Shown piece by piece: positions 8,959 through 17,957 of a stretch of 64,000 nt of DNA (its first letter is position 1; every line of letters begins with the position of its first letter). The position numbers and the translations under genes are program-made. The stretch is from assembly GCA_022826755.1 (NCBI GenBank), contig JAJDUG010000072.1, forward strand, positions 182,236 through 246,235, read 5' to 3'. The notes below the pieces were generated by a model. That model ran no database searches, was not told the origin of the DNA, and worked only from the letters and a program-made list of their open reading frames with translations. This DNA comes from Acidobacteriota bacterium (lineage in GTDB: Bacteria; Acidobacteriota; Terriglobia; Versatilivoradales; Versatilivoraceae).

Positions 8959-11058
8959 TCAGGATGACTTTTGCCGTTGCTCCCTCAGCACGGCCTTTCG
9001 GCTCAGCTTGATCTTCTGGCCGTCGATCCCAATGACCTTGACCAGAAGCTGATCCCCCTCCTTCAACTCATCCCTGACCTGCCGGATTCGATGCTCGGCG
9101 ATCTCGCTGATATGAAGGAGGCCGTCTGTCCCGGGAAAGATCTCCACGAAGGCGCCGAAATCCACCAGGCGAACCACCTTGCCCAGATAGATCTTGCCCA
9201 TTTCCGCCTCGGCAGTGATGTCCTTGATGATCTGAATGGCCTTACGGGCTGACGCCTCGTCAAGCGCGGCGATGTTGACCTTGCCGTCGTCTGCGACGTC
9301 GATCTTGACTCCGGTCTGTTCGGTGATACCGCGAATCACCTTGCCGCCAGGCCCAATGACATCTCGGATCTTCTCCCGCTTGATGCGAAGGGAATAGATT
9401 TTGGGAGCATATTTCGAAGTATTGCTCCGGTGGGCTGAGATGGTATCCAGCATTCTGTCGAGGACGAAGAGCCTTCCCCGCAGCGCCTGCTGGAGGGCTT
9501 CACTCATGATTTCCATGGTCAAGCCGCCGATCTTGATGTCCATCTGCAGGGCCGTGATTCCGGATCGGGTCCCGGTGACCTTGAAGTCCATGTCTCCGTA
9601 GTGGTCCTCGGCCCCTGCGATGTCGGTCAGGACGGCGTACCGGTCACCCTCCTTGACCAGCCCCATGGCGATGCCGGCGACCGGCGCATTGATGGGAACG
9701 CCGGCATCCATCAGGGCGAGGATGCCGCCGCACACGCTGGCCATCGAGGAAGAACCGTTGGACTCCAGGATGTCGGAGACAATGCGAATGGTGTAGGGGA
9801 ATTTGTCTTCGGAGGGAACCACCGGCAGAATGGATCGTTCCGCCAGGGCGCCATGGCCCACCTCCCTGCGCCCGGGCCCTCGCATGAATCCCGTTTCGCC
9901 TACGCTGAAGGGTGGGAAGTTGTAGTGGAGAAGGAACCGCTTGGACGACTCGCCCTCCATGATGTCGATCTTCTGAATATCGTCCGACGTGCCCAGGGTC
10001 GCGGTGACCAGGGCCTGGGTCTCGCCGCGTGTGAACAGGGCTGAACCGTGGGTGCGGGGCAGAAGGCCGACCTCGCAGGTGATGGGTCGGACGGCGTCGA
10101 ACTCGCGACCGTCCGGGCGTTTCTTCCGTTCGAGGATGTCGTCGCGGAAGATTTGTTCCTTGATGCGATCGAAAATAGCCGACGCATCGCCGATCAAGTC
10201 GGCCGACTCTTCCGCATAGCTGCTCAGCAGGGCTTCCTTGACCTTGTCAACCTGTTCGTAGCTTCCTCTCTTGCCATGCTTTGTGGTGTCGAGAGCGTCC
10301 CTGAGATCCGCTGACACCTGCTCGGAAATCTGACTGAAGAGTTTCTCGTCGACCGGACGTGAGTCCAGGGGGCGTTTCCGGACGCCGAGGCTCTCCGCGA
10401 GCTGCCTCTGCAAGGGGACAATCTGCTTGATGTGCTCGTGTCCGAAAGCCAATGCTTCGACCATCGTCGCCTCGCTCACCTCGCGAGCTCCGGCTTCGAC
10501 CATCACGATCCCCTCGTCACTGCCGGCAACGATCAAGTTGAGCTGGCTTTCCTTCAGGTCCCGGCTGGTGGGGTTGATTGCCAGGCGGCCGCCGACCAGA
10601 CCCACGCGAACCGCGGCGATAGGAGTCTCAAAGGGGATGTCGGACACCATCAGGGCGGCGCTGGCGCCCGTGATGCCGTGGATGTCGGGATCGTTCTCTC
10701 CGTCCGCCGAAAGCACCAGGGCGATGATCTGGGTGTCGCAGCGATAGCCCGACGGGAACAGCGGCCGGATGGGACGGTCGATCAGGCGACAGGTAAGAAC
10801 CTCTTTTTCGCTCGGCTTGCCCTCGCGCTTGAAGAAGCCTCCCGGAATGCGTCCGGCGGCGTAGTAGTTTTCTCGGTAGTCTACGGTCAGGGGGAAGAAA
10901 TCCACGTTGTCGCGCGGCTGTCTTCTGGAACAGGCGGACACCAACACCATCGTGTCTCCGTATCTGACCTGAACGGCGCCGTCCGCCTGGCGGGCGATCC
11001 TGCCCGTCTCGATGGTGATTTCCTTGCCTCCGATGAGGGTGCTGGTTTTCTCAATCAT
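8959..11058 (-). CDS. pnp: Polyribonucleotide nucleotidyltransferase (PNPase)
   Basis: Phosphorolytic 3'-5' exoribonuclease of the RNA degradosome; 699 residues. Two RNase PH-like domains flank a helical linker, then a KH domain (RDVIGPGGKVIRGITEQTG, near residue 565) and an S1 domain (GKVVRLVDFGAFVEIFPG) close the C-terminus. The start MIEKTSTLIGGKEITIETG and overall length are family-typical. It is the last gene of the rimP-to-pnp operon, 119 bp after rpsO. That gap carries hairpins that could serve the autoregulation known for PNPase in enterobacteria. Confidence 0.96.
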   Translation of the reverse strand: MIEKTSTLIGGKEITIETGRIARQADGAVQVRYGDTMVLVSACSRRQPRDNVDFFPLTVDYRENYYAAGRIPGGFFKREGKPSEKEVLTCRLIDRPIRPLFPSGYRCDTQIIALVLSADGENDPDIHGITGASAALMVSDIPFETPIAAVRVGLVGGRLAINPTSRDLKESQLNLIVAGSDEGIVMVEAGAREVSEATMVEALAFGHEHIKQIVPLQRQLAESLGVRKRPLDSRPVDEKLFSQISEQVSADLRDALDTTKHGKRGSYEQVDKVKEALLSSYAEESADLIGDASAIFDRIKEQIFRDDILERKKRPDGREFDAVRPITCEVGLLPRTHGSALFTRGETQALVTATLGTSDDIQKIDIMEGESSKRFLLHYNFPPFSVGETGFMRGPGRREVGHGALAERSILPVVPSEDKFPYTIRIVSDILESNGSSSMASVCGGILALMDAGVPINAPVAGIAMGLVKEGDRYAVLTDIAGAEDHYGDMDFKVTGTRSGITALQMDIKIGGLTMEIMSEALQQALRGRLFVLDRMLDTISAHRSNTSKYAPKIYSLRIKREKIRDVIGPGGKVIRGITEQTGVKIDVADDGKVNIAALDEASARKAIQIIKDITAEAEMGKIYLGKVVRLVDFGAFVEIFPGTDGLLHISEIAEHRIRQVRDELKEGDQLLVKVIGIDGQKIKLSRKAVLREQRQKSS

Positions 11059-11099
11059 TGGTGTGTTTCCCGGCCCGGCTTGTTGCCGAAACTAAAATA

Positions 11100-11144
11100 G
11101 CGACTGCCGGCATCACGTTTGGCAATGCTCGGAGTCGCCATTGC
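11100..11144 (-). promoter_or_regulatory. Alternative hairpins in the pnp leader
   Basis: Between rpsO and pnp, GCGACT (11100-11105) can pair with AGTCGC (11133-11138). GCAATG (11122-11127) can pair with CATTGC (11139-11144). The pairings interleave, so they would be alternative folds or a pseudoknot. In Escherichia coli the pnp leader hairpin is an RNase III/PNPase autoregulation site; a similar role here is inference. Confidence 0.3.
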
Positions 11145-11177
11145 ATTGTTCAAGCTCGAATTGTATTTCCGGGCTCG

Positions 11178-11447
11178 CTACTTGCGTATTCCAAGTCTTT
11201 GGATGACCGTTCGATAGCGTTCGACATCCTTGGTTTTCAGATAGTCCAATAAACGCCTGCGGTGCCCGACCATCTTCAGCAGACCGCGGCGAGAGGCGTG
11301 ATCCTTTTTGTGTGCCTTGAAGTGGCCTGTCAAGTAGGTGATCCGCTCGCTCAGCAGAGCAATCTGAACCTCCGGCGACCCCGTATCCGTGGGGTGGGTC
11401 CGGTATTTCTGAATCACTGAGCTCTTGAGATCCGGTGTCAGTACCAT
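11178..11447 (-). CDS. rpsO: 30S ribosomal protein S15
   Basis: Primary 16S rRNA-binding protein of the small subunit platform. From the ATG at 11447 it has the canonical 89 residues ([20 protein letters not shown]...), with the conserved [14 protein letters not shown] and [21 protein letters not shown] segments. The best Shine-Dalgarno sequence, GGGAAGGGG (11508-11516), instead lies just before an in-frame ATG at 11504. That start would add 19 residues not typical of S15. The 11447 start was chosen on family length. It lies in the usual position between truB and pnp. Confidence 0.9.
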   Translation of the reverse strand: MVLTPDLKSSVIQKYRTHPTDTGSPEVQIALLSERITYLTGHFKAHKKDHASRRGLLKMVGHRRRLLDYLKTKDVERYRTVIQRLGIRK

Positions 11448-11531
11448 GAATCCGAGGAGTGAACCCTTTCCGTCCAAGCCGACAAAGCAGCCGGAATGTA
11501 GCATAGTCCCCTTCCCGAAGTAAAGCGAAAG

Positions 11532-12452
11532 CTACAGGACCAGCTTGGGGAGAAGGCGCGCCGCGCCCGGCTCGCCTGGCCCGTCCGGGTGCCGGTAGGA
11601 AGCCATTTCAGCCAGTCCCAGCAGCAGGCCCGACTCGGAAAGGACCCGGATCATGGGGGCGCCCGAGTGATCGAGGGGAACTTTCCCGACTCCCAGCGTC
11701 CTTCCATGGGCAAAGGCTTCCCGGTCTTCCGCACAGACACGGATGCAGGGCATGTCCTCCAGCATGGAGTTCATGGAGAGCAGGAACCGGGTCCAGTCTT
11801 GGGGCATTCGTCCCTGGGGCAGCGGACAGGCCATCGACAGCGAGAACTTTCCCGAGGAGAGACGCCGCAGCCTGGAGAGATGAGCTCCACATCCCAGCTT
11901 CTGTCCCAGTTCGTGGGCCAGGGCACGGACATAGGTGCCCGGCGAGCAGTGGACTTCGAAATCGACGGTATCCGCCGCGTCTTGGCGAAATCTGAATTGA
12001 TGAATGCGGACCCGCTGGGGAGGAATATCAACCTGGAGCCCCTGCCGGGCCAGCCGGTAGGCGCGCCGCCCCCCGATCTTCTTGGCCGAGTAGGGGGGAG
12101 GAGCCTGCATTAGCTCGCCAACCATGGATTCGACCGCGGCCCGGAGGCGGTCCGGAGCAAGACGGGGCTGTCGGAACTCGGATGTGGGTTGACCGAGGCG
12201 ATCGTAGGTGTCGGTGGTCAGGCCCAATCGGATGGTTCCCTCGTAGACCTTTCGCCCGCCCATGAGGAATCGCGCCAATCGGGTGGCGCGACCGACTGCC
12301 AGGGGCAATACGCCGGTGGCCATGGGGTCGAGAGTTCCGAGGTGGCCGATTTTCCTGATCTGTAGCTGGCGGCGGACGAACTGAACGACCGCGTGCGAGG
12401 TCATGCCTTCCGCTTTGTCGATGACCAGGAAGCCCGTGAGCGGTCCATTCAT
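11532..12452 (-). CDS. truB: tRNA pseudouridine-55 synthase
   Basis: Converts U55 of tRNA elongator arms to pseudouridine. It has 306 residues from the ATG at 12452 (MNGPLTGFLVIDKAEGMTS). The catalytic aspartate is in GHLGTLDPMATGVLPLAVG. YEGTIRLGLTTDT and the C-terminal PUA-like region follow. The frame extends 35 codons upstream to 12557, into the end of rbfA, with a proline/serine-rich stretch not seen in TruB; I treat that as non-coding. The ribosome site before 12452 is poor, so translation may be coupled to rbfA. Confidence 0.93.
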   Translation of the reverse strand: MNGPLTGFLVIDKAEGMTSHAVVQFVRRQLQIRKIGHLGTLDPMATGVLPLAVGRATRLARFLMGGRKVYEGTIRLGLTTDTYDRLGQPTSEFRQPRLAPDRLRAAVESMVGELMQAPPPYSAKKIGGRRAYRLARQGLQVDIPPQRVRIHQFRFRQDAADTVDFEVHCSPGTYVRALAHELGQKLGCGAHLSRLRRLSSGKFSLSMACPLPQGRMPQDWTRFLLSMNSMLEDMPCIRVCAEDREAFAHGRTLGVGKVPLDHSGAPMIRVLSESGLLLGLAEMASYRHPDGPGEPGAARLLPKLVL

Positions 12453-12507
12453 GGGGGTTTCGGGGGAAGGGGGCGGCGGAGCGGAATCGGGCTCGGCCGG
12501 GGCCCGA

Positions 12508-12873
12508 TTACTGGTCGGGGGTATCGACGGTTCTGGTCTGCTCCAGCAGTTCTTCAATCCGCGCTCCGTACTCGATGGAGCGATCGTATTGAAAGTCCAG
12601 TTCCGGGGCGGCCCTCAGCTTCAGTTGGGAGCTGATTTCATGGCGAATGTGGGCAGAGGCTCGGTTGAGGCCCAGCAGCGTCTGCTCGCGTTCCTCAGGG
12701 CTGCCCAGCACGCTGACGAAGACTCTGGCTTTCTTGAGGTCGGCGCTCATCTTGACCTCGGTCACGGTGGCCAAGCCGATTCTCGGATCCCTCAATCCGC
12801 GCAGAAGGATCTGGCTGACAGCCATTCGTAGCAGTTCGCCGACTCGTCCCGGCCGTCTGGAGGGGGATTTCAT
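12508..12873 (-). CDS. rbfA: Ribosome-binding factor A
   Basis: Small KH-fold protein of 121 residues that helps late maturation of the 30S subunit (16S rRNA 5' end). Typical segments are RRPGRVGELLRMAVSQIL at the N-terminus, DPRIGLATVTEVKMSADLKK in the core and a RAAPELDFQYDRSIEYG C-terminal strand. The start codon overlaps the ylxP stop as ATGA, which argues for the 12873 start and translational coupling over an upstream in-frame ATG at 12891. Confidence 0.93.
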   Translation of the reverse strand: MKSPSRRPGRVGELLRMAVSQILLRGLRDPRIGLATVTEVKMSADLKKARVFVSVLGSPEEREQTLLGLNRASAHIRHEISSQLKLRAAPELDFQYDRSIEYGARIEELLEQTRTVDTPDQ

Positions 12874-13148
12874 AGAAACTCTATCTGGCATTGAGCCAGA
12901 TTTCCGTCCAGGATTTTTTCGGCTTCATCGGTCACCGTCTGCAGGGTTCGTTCGAGGATGGTGTGATCGGAAGAGATGGCAACGATACCCAGGGTCGATC
13001 GCTGCCAGAGGTCCTGGTGTCCGCACTCGGCTATGGAGACATTGAACTTCTTGAGGCGGTCCCGCAGGCTGCGAATCACCTGGCGTTTGTCTTTGAGCGA
13101 TTGGGCGTAGGGGATGACGACTTCAAGGGTGAGCAAACCGATGTTCAT
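12870..13148 (-). CDS. ylxP: DUF503 / YlxP family protein
   Basis: A 92-residue protein of the DUF503 family, found in the nusA-infB operon of many bacteria and linked to ribosome maturation. The family core is clear: LTLEVVIPYAQSLKDKRQVI then RLKKFNVSIAECGHQDLWQR and TLGIVAISSD. It lies between infB (28 bp upstream) and rbfA (ATGA overlap). YlxR and YlxQ, often also present in this operon, are absent. Confidence 0.9.
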   Translation of the reverse strand: MNIGLLTLEVVIPYAQSLKDKRQVIRSLRDRLKKFNVSIAECGHQDLWQRSTLGIVAISSDHTILERTLQTVTDEAEKILDGNLAQCQIEFL

Positions 13149-13176
13149 GGCGGGCTTCGGTGGAGCCGGGCCGGCC

Positions 13177-15795
13177 TCAATCCATCTGCGGGGCGACCTT
13201 CTCCATGGTGAAGGCTTCGATGACGTCGTCGTTCTTGATGTCGCTGAACCGCTCCAGGCCGATGCCGCATTCCAACCCCGAGCGAACCTCTCCGGCGTCG
13301 TCCTTGAAGCGCCTCAGGGAGGCGATCTTGCCTTCGTAGATCACGACATTGTCTCGCAGCAACCGCGCTTTGGAGTTTCGGGAGACTTTCCCGTCGGAAA
13401 TATAGCAGCCGGCCACCACTCCTGCCCTGGGAACCCTGAAAGTCATTCTGACCTGGGCGGTGCCCTGCCAGATCTCCTTGTAGGTGTGGTCCAGCAGGCC
13501 CAGCATGGCATTCCGGATCTCGTGACTGATCTTGTAGATCACGGTATGCAGGCGGATATCGACACCTTCCCGAGAGGCCAGTTCAGCCGCCTTCTTCTCC
13601 GGCCTGACGTTGAATCCGACGATGACGGCATTGGAGGCCGAGGCCAGGAGCACGTTGGTTTCGGTAATGGCTCCGGTACCGCGGTCGATGATCTTCACCT
13701 TCACCTTTTCGTTGCTGAGCTTGGAGAGAGTTTCCGACACGACTTCCACCGAACCCTGCACGTCAGCCTTCAAAATGATGGGAAGCTCCTTGACCACGCC
13801 TTCGCTCATCTGCTCATGCAGGTGTTCCAGCGTGAGGCGTGCCGTCTTGGCCAGTTGACTCTCCCGAAGCTTCGATTGGCGCAGGTTGCCGATCTGCCTG
13901 GTCCTGCTCGCATCGCTGAGGACCTGGAACAGGTCGCCGGCATGGGGAACCGATTCCAGCCCCAGGACCTCGACCGGCATGGCGGGAACGGCGGCTTGCA
14001 CCGGCTTGCCGTGGAAATCGAGCATGGCCCTGACTTTTCCCGTGACCGGGCCGGCGATAAAGGGATCCCCGACCTTCAGGGTGCCGTTTTGAACCAGGAC
14101 GGTTGCCACCGGTCCTCTGCCTCGGTCGAGCTTGGCTTCCACGATGGTTCCCATGGCCGTTCGCTGGGGGTTGGCTTTGACGCCCTGCAGATCGGCGACC
14201 AGCAGAATCATCTCCAGCAGGAGGTCCAGGTTGGTTTTCTCTATGGCGGAGACTTCCACGGTTACCGTGTCTCCGCCCCAGTCTTCCGGTGTCAAGCCGT
14301 TGGCGGCCAGACTCTTCTTGACCGTGTCCACCTGGGCATTGGGTCGGTCGATCTTGTTGATGGCCACGACCATGGGAACCTTGGCGGCCCTGGCATGGTT
14401 GATGGCCTCCAGCGTTTGCGGCATCACGCCGTCGTCCGCCGCCACCACCAGGACCACGATGTCGGTCACCTTGGCTCCCCGAGCTCGCATCATGGTGAAG
14501 GCTTCATGGCCCGGCGTGTCCAGGAAAGTGATCAGGCGCTGGTTCTTTTCGACCTGGTAGGCTCCGATGTGTTGGGTGATGCCACCGGCTTCCTGGGAGG
14601 TGACGTCGGTTTCCCGGATCGCATCCAGCAGGGAGGTCTTGCCGTGGTCGACGTGGCCCATGATGGTGACCACCGGTGGTCGCGGCGCGATGTTCTCCGA
14701 CTTTTCCTCGGCGATGGCTTCATACTCGGCGTCTTCCTCGAAACTGACGATTGAGGCTTCCGCCCCGAAATCCGAGCTCAGGTCCTTGGCCAGAGTCTCG
14801 TCCAGCGTCTGGTTCATGGTGGCGAATATGCCCTTGTCCAGCAGCCGCTTGATCAGATCCTTGGCTTTGACTTCCAGCCGCTCCGCCAGCTCCTTGATGG
14901 TGACGCCTTCGGTCAGGGTGACGGAGCGGTTGATGGGGATAGGCTGGAAGGGTTCGGGCCGGGCCGCGGTGGGCGCCTGCCGTGCGGCGAATCTGCCTTC
15001 CCGAGACTCATGCCGCCCCCCATGACGCCGCTGGCCCGGCCTGCCCCGGCGGTGGTCCCGGGGCGGCCCCCCGGGTCCGGCCGGGCGCCCGGGAAAAGGG
15101 GTCAGAGGCCTGCGCTGCGGAGGGAAGCCGGAAGTGGGCCTGGTTCCCGCGGGCAGGCTGAGAGGCCGGGCCGGTGCTCCCTGCCGCGACCGGGAAAGGA
15201 AAGGCCGGGTCCTGATCTGGCCCGATCTGGAAAGGTGCTGGCGGATGGTTTCGGTCGGCGACGGCCGCTCTGCGCCCACTGGCTTCCTGGGCGGCATCAC
15301 CGTGGGGGCCCCAGGGCCCGGTTTGGCGCTCCCCGGCTCCAATTTGGCGGCGGGCTGCAAAACGACTGCCGGTTGGCCAGTGGCCGGGGGAGGGGTGGCG
15401 GGGGGAACCGCCGGCGGGGCAATCTCGGGAACAGCAGGCCCGGGCTTGACCTCCACGACCGTGGGCGGAGCGGTTTCGGGAGGAGCGTCCGCCGGGGCCG
15501 TCTCGACTGCGGCCGGCTCAGCGGCCTCCTCGGTCTTGGCCGGGGCTTCCGCCGCCGATGCGGGTTGGGGCTTCTCTGCGGTTTCGGCCCGGGTCGGTTT
15601 CTCCGGTGCGGCTGCCTTGGCCTTCTGCGTCTTTTTGCCGGAGAAGTGGTCCTTGATGTCCTGGACGACTTCGGCCCCCACAAAGCTGCTGGCCGAGACT
15701 TTCTTCATCCCCTCCTGCTTCAGGTAGGCGACGATCTCCTTGACCTCGACCTTGATCTCCGGCGCCAGTTTTAACAACCGGGTCTTTTCGCTCAC
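13177..15795 (-). CDS. infB: Translation initiation factor IF-2
   Basis: GTPase that delivers initiator tRNA to the 30S subunit and promotes subunit joining; 872 residues. An N-terminal IF2_N helical module (residues 1-50) is followed by a long Pro/Ala/Glu- and Arg/Gly-rich linker, a second IF2_N module ([20 protein letters not shown], about 290-345), then the G domain. G1 is [14 protein letters not shown] at about residue 378, G3 DTPGHEAF and G4 NKIDRP. Domains II, III and IV follow to the C-terminus. The low-complexity linker has strong alternative-frame open stretches, which explains the spurious frames there. Confidence 0.96.
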   Translation of the reverse strand: MSEKTRLLKLAPEIKVEVKEIVAYLKQEGMKKVSASSFVGAEVVQDIKDHFSGKKTQKAKAAAPEKPTRAETAEKPQPASAAEAPAKTEEAAEPAAVETAPADAPPETAPPTVVEVKPGPAVPEIAPPAVPPATPPPATGQPAVVLQPAAKLEPGSAKPGPGAPTVMPPRKPVGAERPSPTETIRQHLSRSGQIRTRPFLSRSRQGAPARPLSLPAGTRPTSGFPPQRRPLTPFPGRPAGPGGPPRDHRRGRPGQRRHGGRHESREGRFAARQAPTAARPEPFQPIPINRSVTLTEGVTIKELAERLEVKAKDLIKRLLDKGIFATMNQTLDETLAKDLSSDFGAEASIVSFEEDAEYEAIAEEKSENIAPRPPVVTIMGHVDHGKTSLLDAIRETDVTSQEAGGITQHIGAYQVEKNQRLITFLDTPGHEAFTMMRARGAKVTDIVVLVVAADDGVMPQTLEAINHARAAKVPMVVAINKIDRPNAQVDTVKKSLAANGLTPEDWGGDTVTVEVSAIEKTNLDLLLEMILLVADLQGVKANPQRTAMGTIVEAKLDRGRGPVATVLVQNGTLKVGDPFIAGPVTGKVRAMLDFHGKPVQAAVPAMPVEVLGLESVPHAGDLFQVLSDASRTRQIGNLRQSKLRESQLAKTARLTLEHLHEQMSEGVVKELPIILKADVQGSVEVVSETLSKLSNEKVKVKIIDRGTGAITETNVLLASASNAVIVGFNVRPEKKAAELASREGVDIRLHTVIYKISHEIRNAMLGLLDHTYKEIWQGTAQVRMTFRVPRAGVVAGCYISDGKVSRNSKARLLRDNVVIYEGKIASLRRFKDDAGEVRSGLECGIGLERFSDIKNDDVIEAFTMEKVAPQMD

Positions 15796-15815
15796 GAAAC
15801 CTCCGCGGGCAGTGG

Positions 15816-17315
15816 TTAGCTGCCCCCGATTTCCTCCTTCTCAGTTCCAGGGCCGTTTTCGTCCGAGCCTGACCGGTCCATTGAACTCTCCGCCTCTGCG
15901 CCGCCGGTTTGCTCCGGGGAGTCTCCCGAAAGGTCCGAGGCCTGGAGCGAGCCCTCGGCTTCCTCAGCCTGCTGCGCGGCTTCGGCCGCCCTCCTGGCCC
16001 TCTCCTCTTCGGCCCTCTTTTCGGCTTCGGCCGCCCTCCTGGCTTCGACTGCTTCGGTATATTGAATGTAGTAGTCCTTCACCGAAGCGATAATCTTTTC
16101 GGCGCTCTTGGGGCCAACCCCCTTGATTTCGGTCAGATCCGCAATGGGCGTGTCAGCCAGTTCCTCGATGGTTTCGATGCCGCTTTCGGTGAGCTTGGCC
16201 AGGATGCCCGGCGAAAGGGCCGGCAACTCGGAGAGCGGTGTCCTGGCTGACAGCAGAGCCATCTGATCTTCAATCTCGGCCCGCTTCTCCTCTTCGCTCT
16301 TGATATCGATTTTCCACCCTGTCAACTTGGCCGCCAAGCGCACGTTCTGGCCCTTTTTCCCGATCGCCAGTGACAACTGGTCCGTTTCCACGATGACTTC
16401 CAGGTGCCTGTCCTCGGCATCCAGGACGGAGGCGCGACTGATCTTGGCCGGGCTCAAGGCGTTCATCACGAAGTTGATGGTGTCTTCGGAGTAGGGAATA
16501 ATGTCGATCTTTTCGCCGTGGAGTTCACGGATGATGGCCTGAACCCTGGACCCTTTCATTCCCACGCAAGCCCCCACCGGGTCGACGTCCTTGTCGCGAG
16601 AGGACACGGCGATCTTGGATCGCTCGCCCGTATCTCTGGCAGCGGCCCGGATGGTCACCGTCCCGTCGTAGATTTCCGGCACTTCCATTTCAAACAGCTT
16701 GGCCAGCAAGGCCGGGTCAATGCGGGAAACGATGACCTGGGGACCTCTGGAGGGTTTCTCCACCTTGATGATGACCACACGGATTCTGTCGCCCATGGTG
16801 AAGCTCTCCAGGCGCGACTGCTCCCGCCTGGGAAGTCGACCCTCTGCCGTTCCCAGGTCGACAATCACGTCGGGGCCCTCGGTCCGCTTCACCAGGCAGG
16901 TGACCACCTCGCTGACCCGCTGGCTGTATTCTTCGAAGATGCTCTCCCGTTCCGCCTCGCGAACCTTCTGCAGAATCACCTGCTTGGCCGTCTGGGCGGC
17001 AATGCGCCCCAGGACGTCGGTGGGTTTCTCTATTTTCACCTCTCCGTCGATCGCGGCATTGGGATCGATTCGGCGGGCCGCGGACAGGGAGATCTCGTGG
17101 GTGGGGTCGGTGACGGTTTCAACGACCTGTTTGACCGCGTAAACCTCGACCCGGCCCGTGTCCTTGTTGAAGGAGGAGGTCAGTTCCTCGGTGGACTTGT
17201 AGTACTTGCGGGTGGCCACCAGAATCGCATCCTCGACGGCGCTGACCACAATCTCCGGATCGATTCCCTTTTCCTTGCTGAGAAGGTCGATGTGTTGGTA
17301 GAGCAAGGTGCTCAT
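15816..17315 (-). CDS. nusA: Transcription termination/antitermination factor NusA
   Basis: RNA polymerase-binding factor for pausing, termination and antitermination; 499 residues. In order: N-terminal RNAP-binding domain (MSTLLYQHIDLLSKEKGIDP), an S1 domain (GDRIRVVIIKVEK), two KH domains (GACVGMKGSRVQAIIREL and LAIGKKGQNVRLAAKLTGW), then a helix-hairpin-helix segment ELPALSPGILAKLTESG / EIKGVGPKSAEKI at about 370-425. The last 75 residues are an Ala/Glu-rich coiled stretch and an acidic tail, longer than in minimal NusA. It lies 52 bp after rimP and 20 bp before infB. Confidence 0.95.
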   Translation of the reverse strand: MSTLLYQHIDLLSKEKGIDPEIVVSAVEDAILVATRKYYKSTEELTSSFNKDTGRVEVYAVKQVVETVTDPTHEISLSAARRIDPNAAIDGEVKIEKPTDVLGRIAAQTAKQVILQKVREAERESIFEEYSQRVSEVVTCLVKRTEGPDVIVDLGTAEGRLPRREQSRLESFTMGDRIRVVIIKVEKPSRGPQVIVSRIDPALLAKLFEMEVPEIYDGTVTIRAAARDTGERSKIAVSSRDKDVDPVGACVGMKGSRVQAIIRELHGEKIDIIPYSEDTINFVMNALSPAKISRASVLDAEDRHLEVIVETDQLSLAIGKKGQNVRLAAKLTGWKIDIKSEEEKRAEIEDQMALLSARTPLSELPALSPGILAKLTESGIETIEELADTPIADLTEIKGVGPKSAEKIIASVKDYYIQYTEAVEARRAAEAEKRAEEERARRAAEAAQQAEEAEGSLQASDLSGDSPEQTGGAEAESSMDRSGSDENGPGTEKEEIGGS

Positions 17316-17367
17316 GAATGCTCCGTTGGGCTCGGAAACAGGGCAACCCCATTTCCGGGACAGAACG

Positions 17368-17823
17368 CTAGAAGTCGAAATCCAGGTGGGCCTTGGAGAC
17401 GACTTCCAACGGAATCAATACCGGGTCTGCATCCCTCCGCTCCACGGCCACGCGGTTTCCCTTCATGCCGAGCAGCGTTCCACGGAAATGCCGCGACCCC
17501 TCGACGGCTTCGCTGGTGGTGATTTTGACCAGCCGGCCCGCAAATCGCTGGAATTCCCCCGGCGTCCGCAGCCGTCGGGTCAGGCCCGGTGAGGACACCT
17601 CCAGCGTGTAGCTCCCTGCAACGGCTTCCTCGACCTCCAGCAGCGGACCCACCAAGCCGCTGACTCGAGCGCAGTCGTCGTGGTTGATTCCTCCTGCCCG
17701 GTCGATGAAAATCCGTACAACTCGTCGCCCCGGGGAACCCTTCAGCTCGACCTCTACGAGTTCGAACCCTTCGGCCCGGACCACCTCGTCGATGAGGGCC
17801 TGTGTTTTCTCTAGCGGCAACAA
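17368..17823 (-). CDS. rimP: Ribosome maturation factor RimP
   Basis: Binds free 30S subunits and assists their maturation. It has about 151 residues, with the family core EGFELVEVELKGSPGRRVVRIFIDRAGG split over two adjoining motifs and the later SYTLEVSSPGLTRRL. No ATG is suitable. I place the start at TTG 17823, with a second TTG at 17820; both follow GGGAGAGG. The frame stays open to a GTG at 17880, but that extension runs through a perfect intrinsic terminator (17850-17872), so it is unlikely to be translated. First gene of the rimP-to-pnp operon. Confidence 0.88.
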   Translation of the reverse strand: MLPLEKTQALIDEVVRAEGFELVEVELKGSPGRRVVRIFIDRAGGINHDDCARVSGLVGPLLEVEEAVAGSYTLEVSSPGLTRRLRTPGEFQRFAGRLVKITTSEAVEGSRHFRGTLLGMKGNRVAVERRDADPVLIPLEVVSKAHLDFDF

Positions 17824-17849
17824 GCCTCTCCCGCAAGCTGAAAGGCAAC

Positions 17850-17872
17850 AAAAAAGTGGGCTTTCGCCCACT
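17850..17872 (-). terminator. Intrinsic terminator or attenuator upstream of rimP
   Basis: On the minus strand a GTGGGC-GAAA-GCCCAC hairpin, with a tetraloop and a flanking A-T pair, is followed directly by six T. It lies downstream of the fadR-type gene (stop 17958) and about 27 bases before rimP. It can end the regulator transcript, act as an attenuator in the rimP-nusA leader, or both. Confidence 0.8.
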
Positions 17873-17957
17873 CGGGCCACGGATTCTATCGTGCGACCAG
17901 TTAGAAATCAACAAAATTTCGATACTGGCGCCGCGGGGACGCTCGCGAGTCGACGGC

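Noticed and set aside
17824..17880. Upstream GTG start for rimP
   Set aside because: Would translate through the terminator hairpin and add residues not found in the family.
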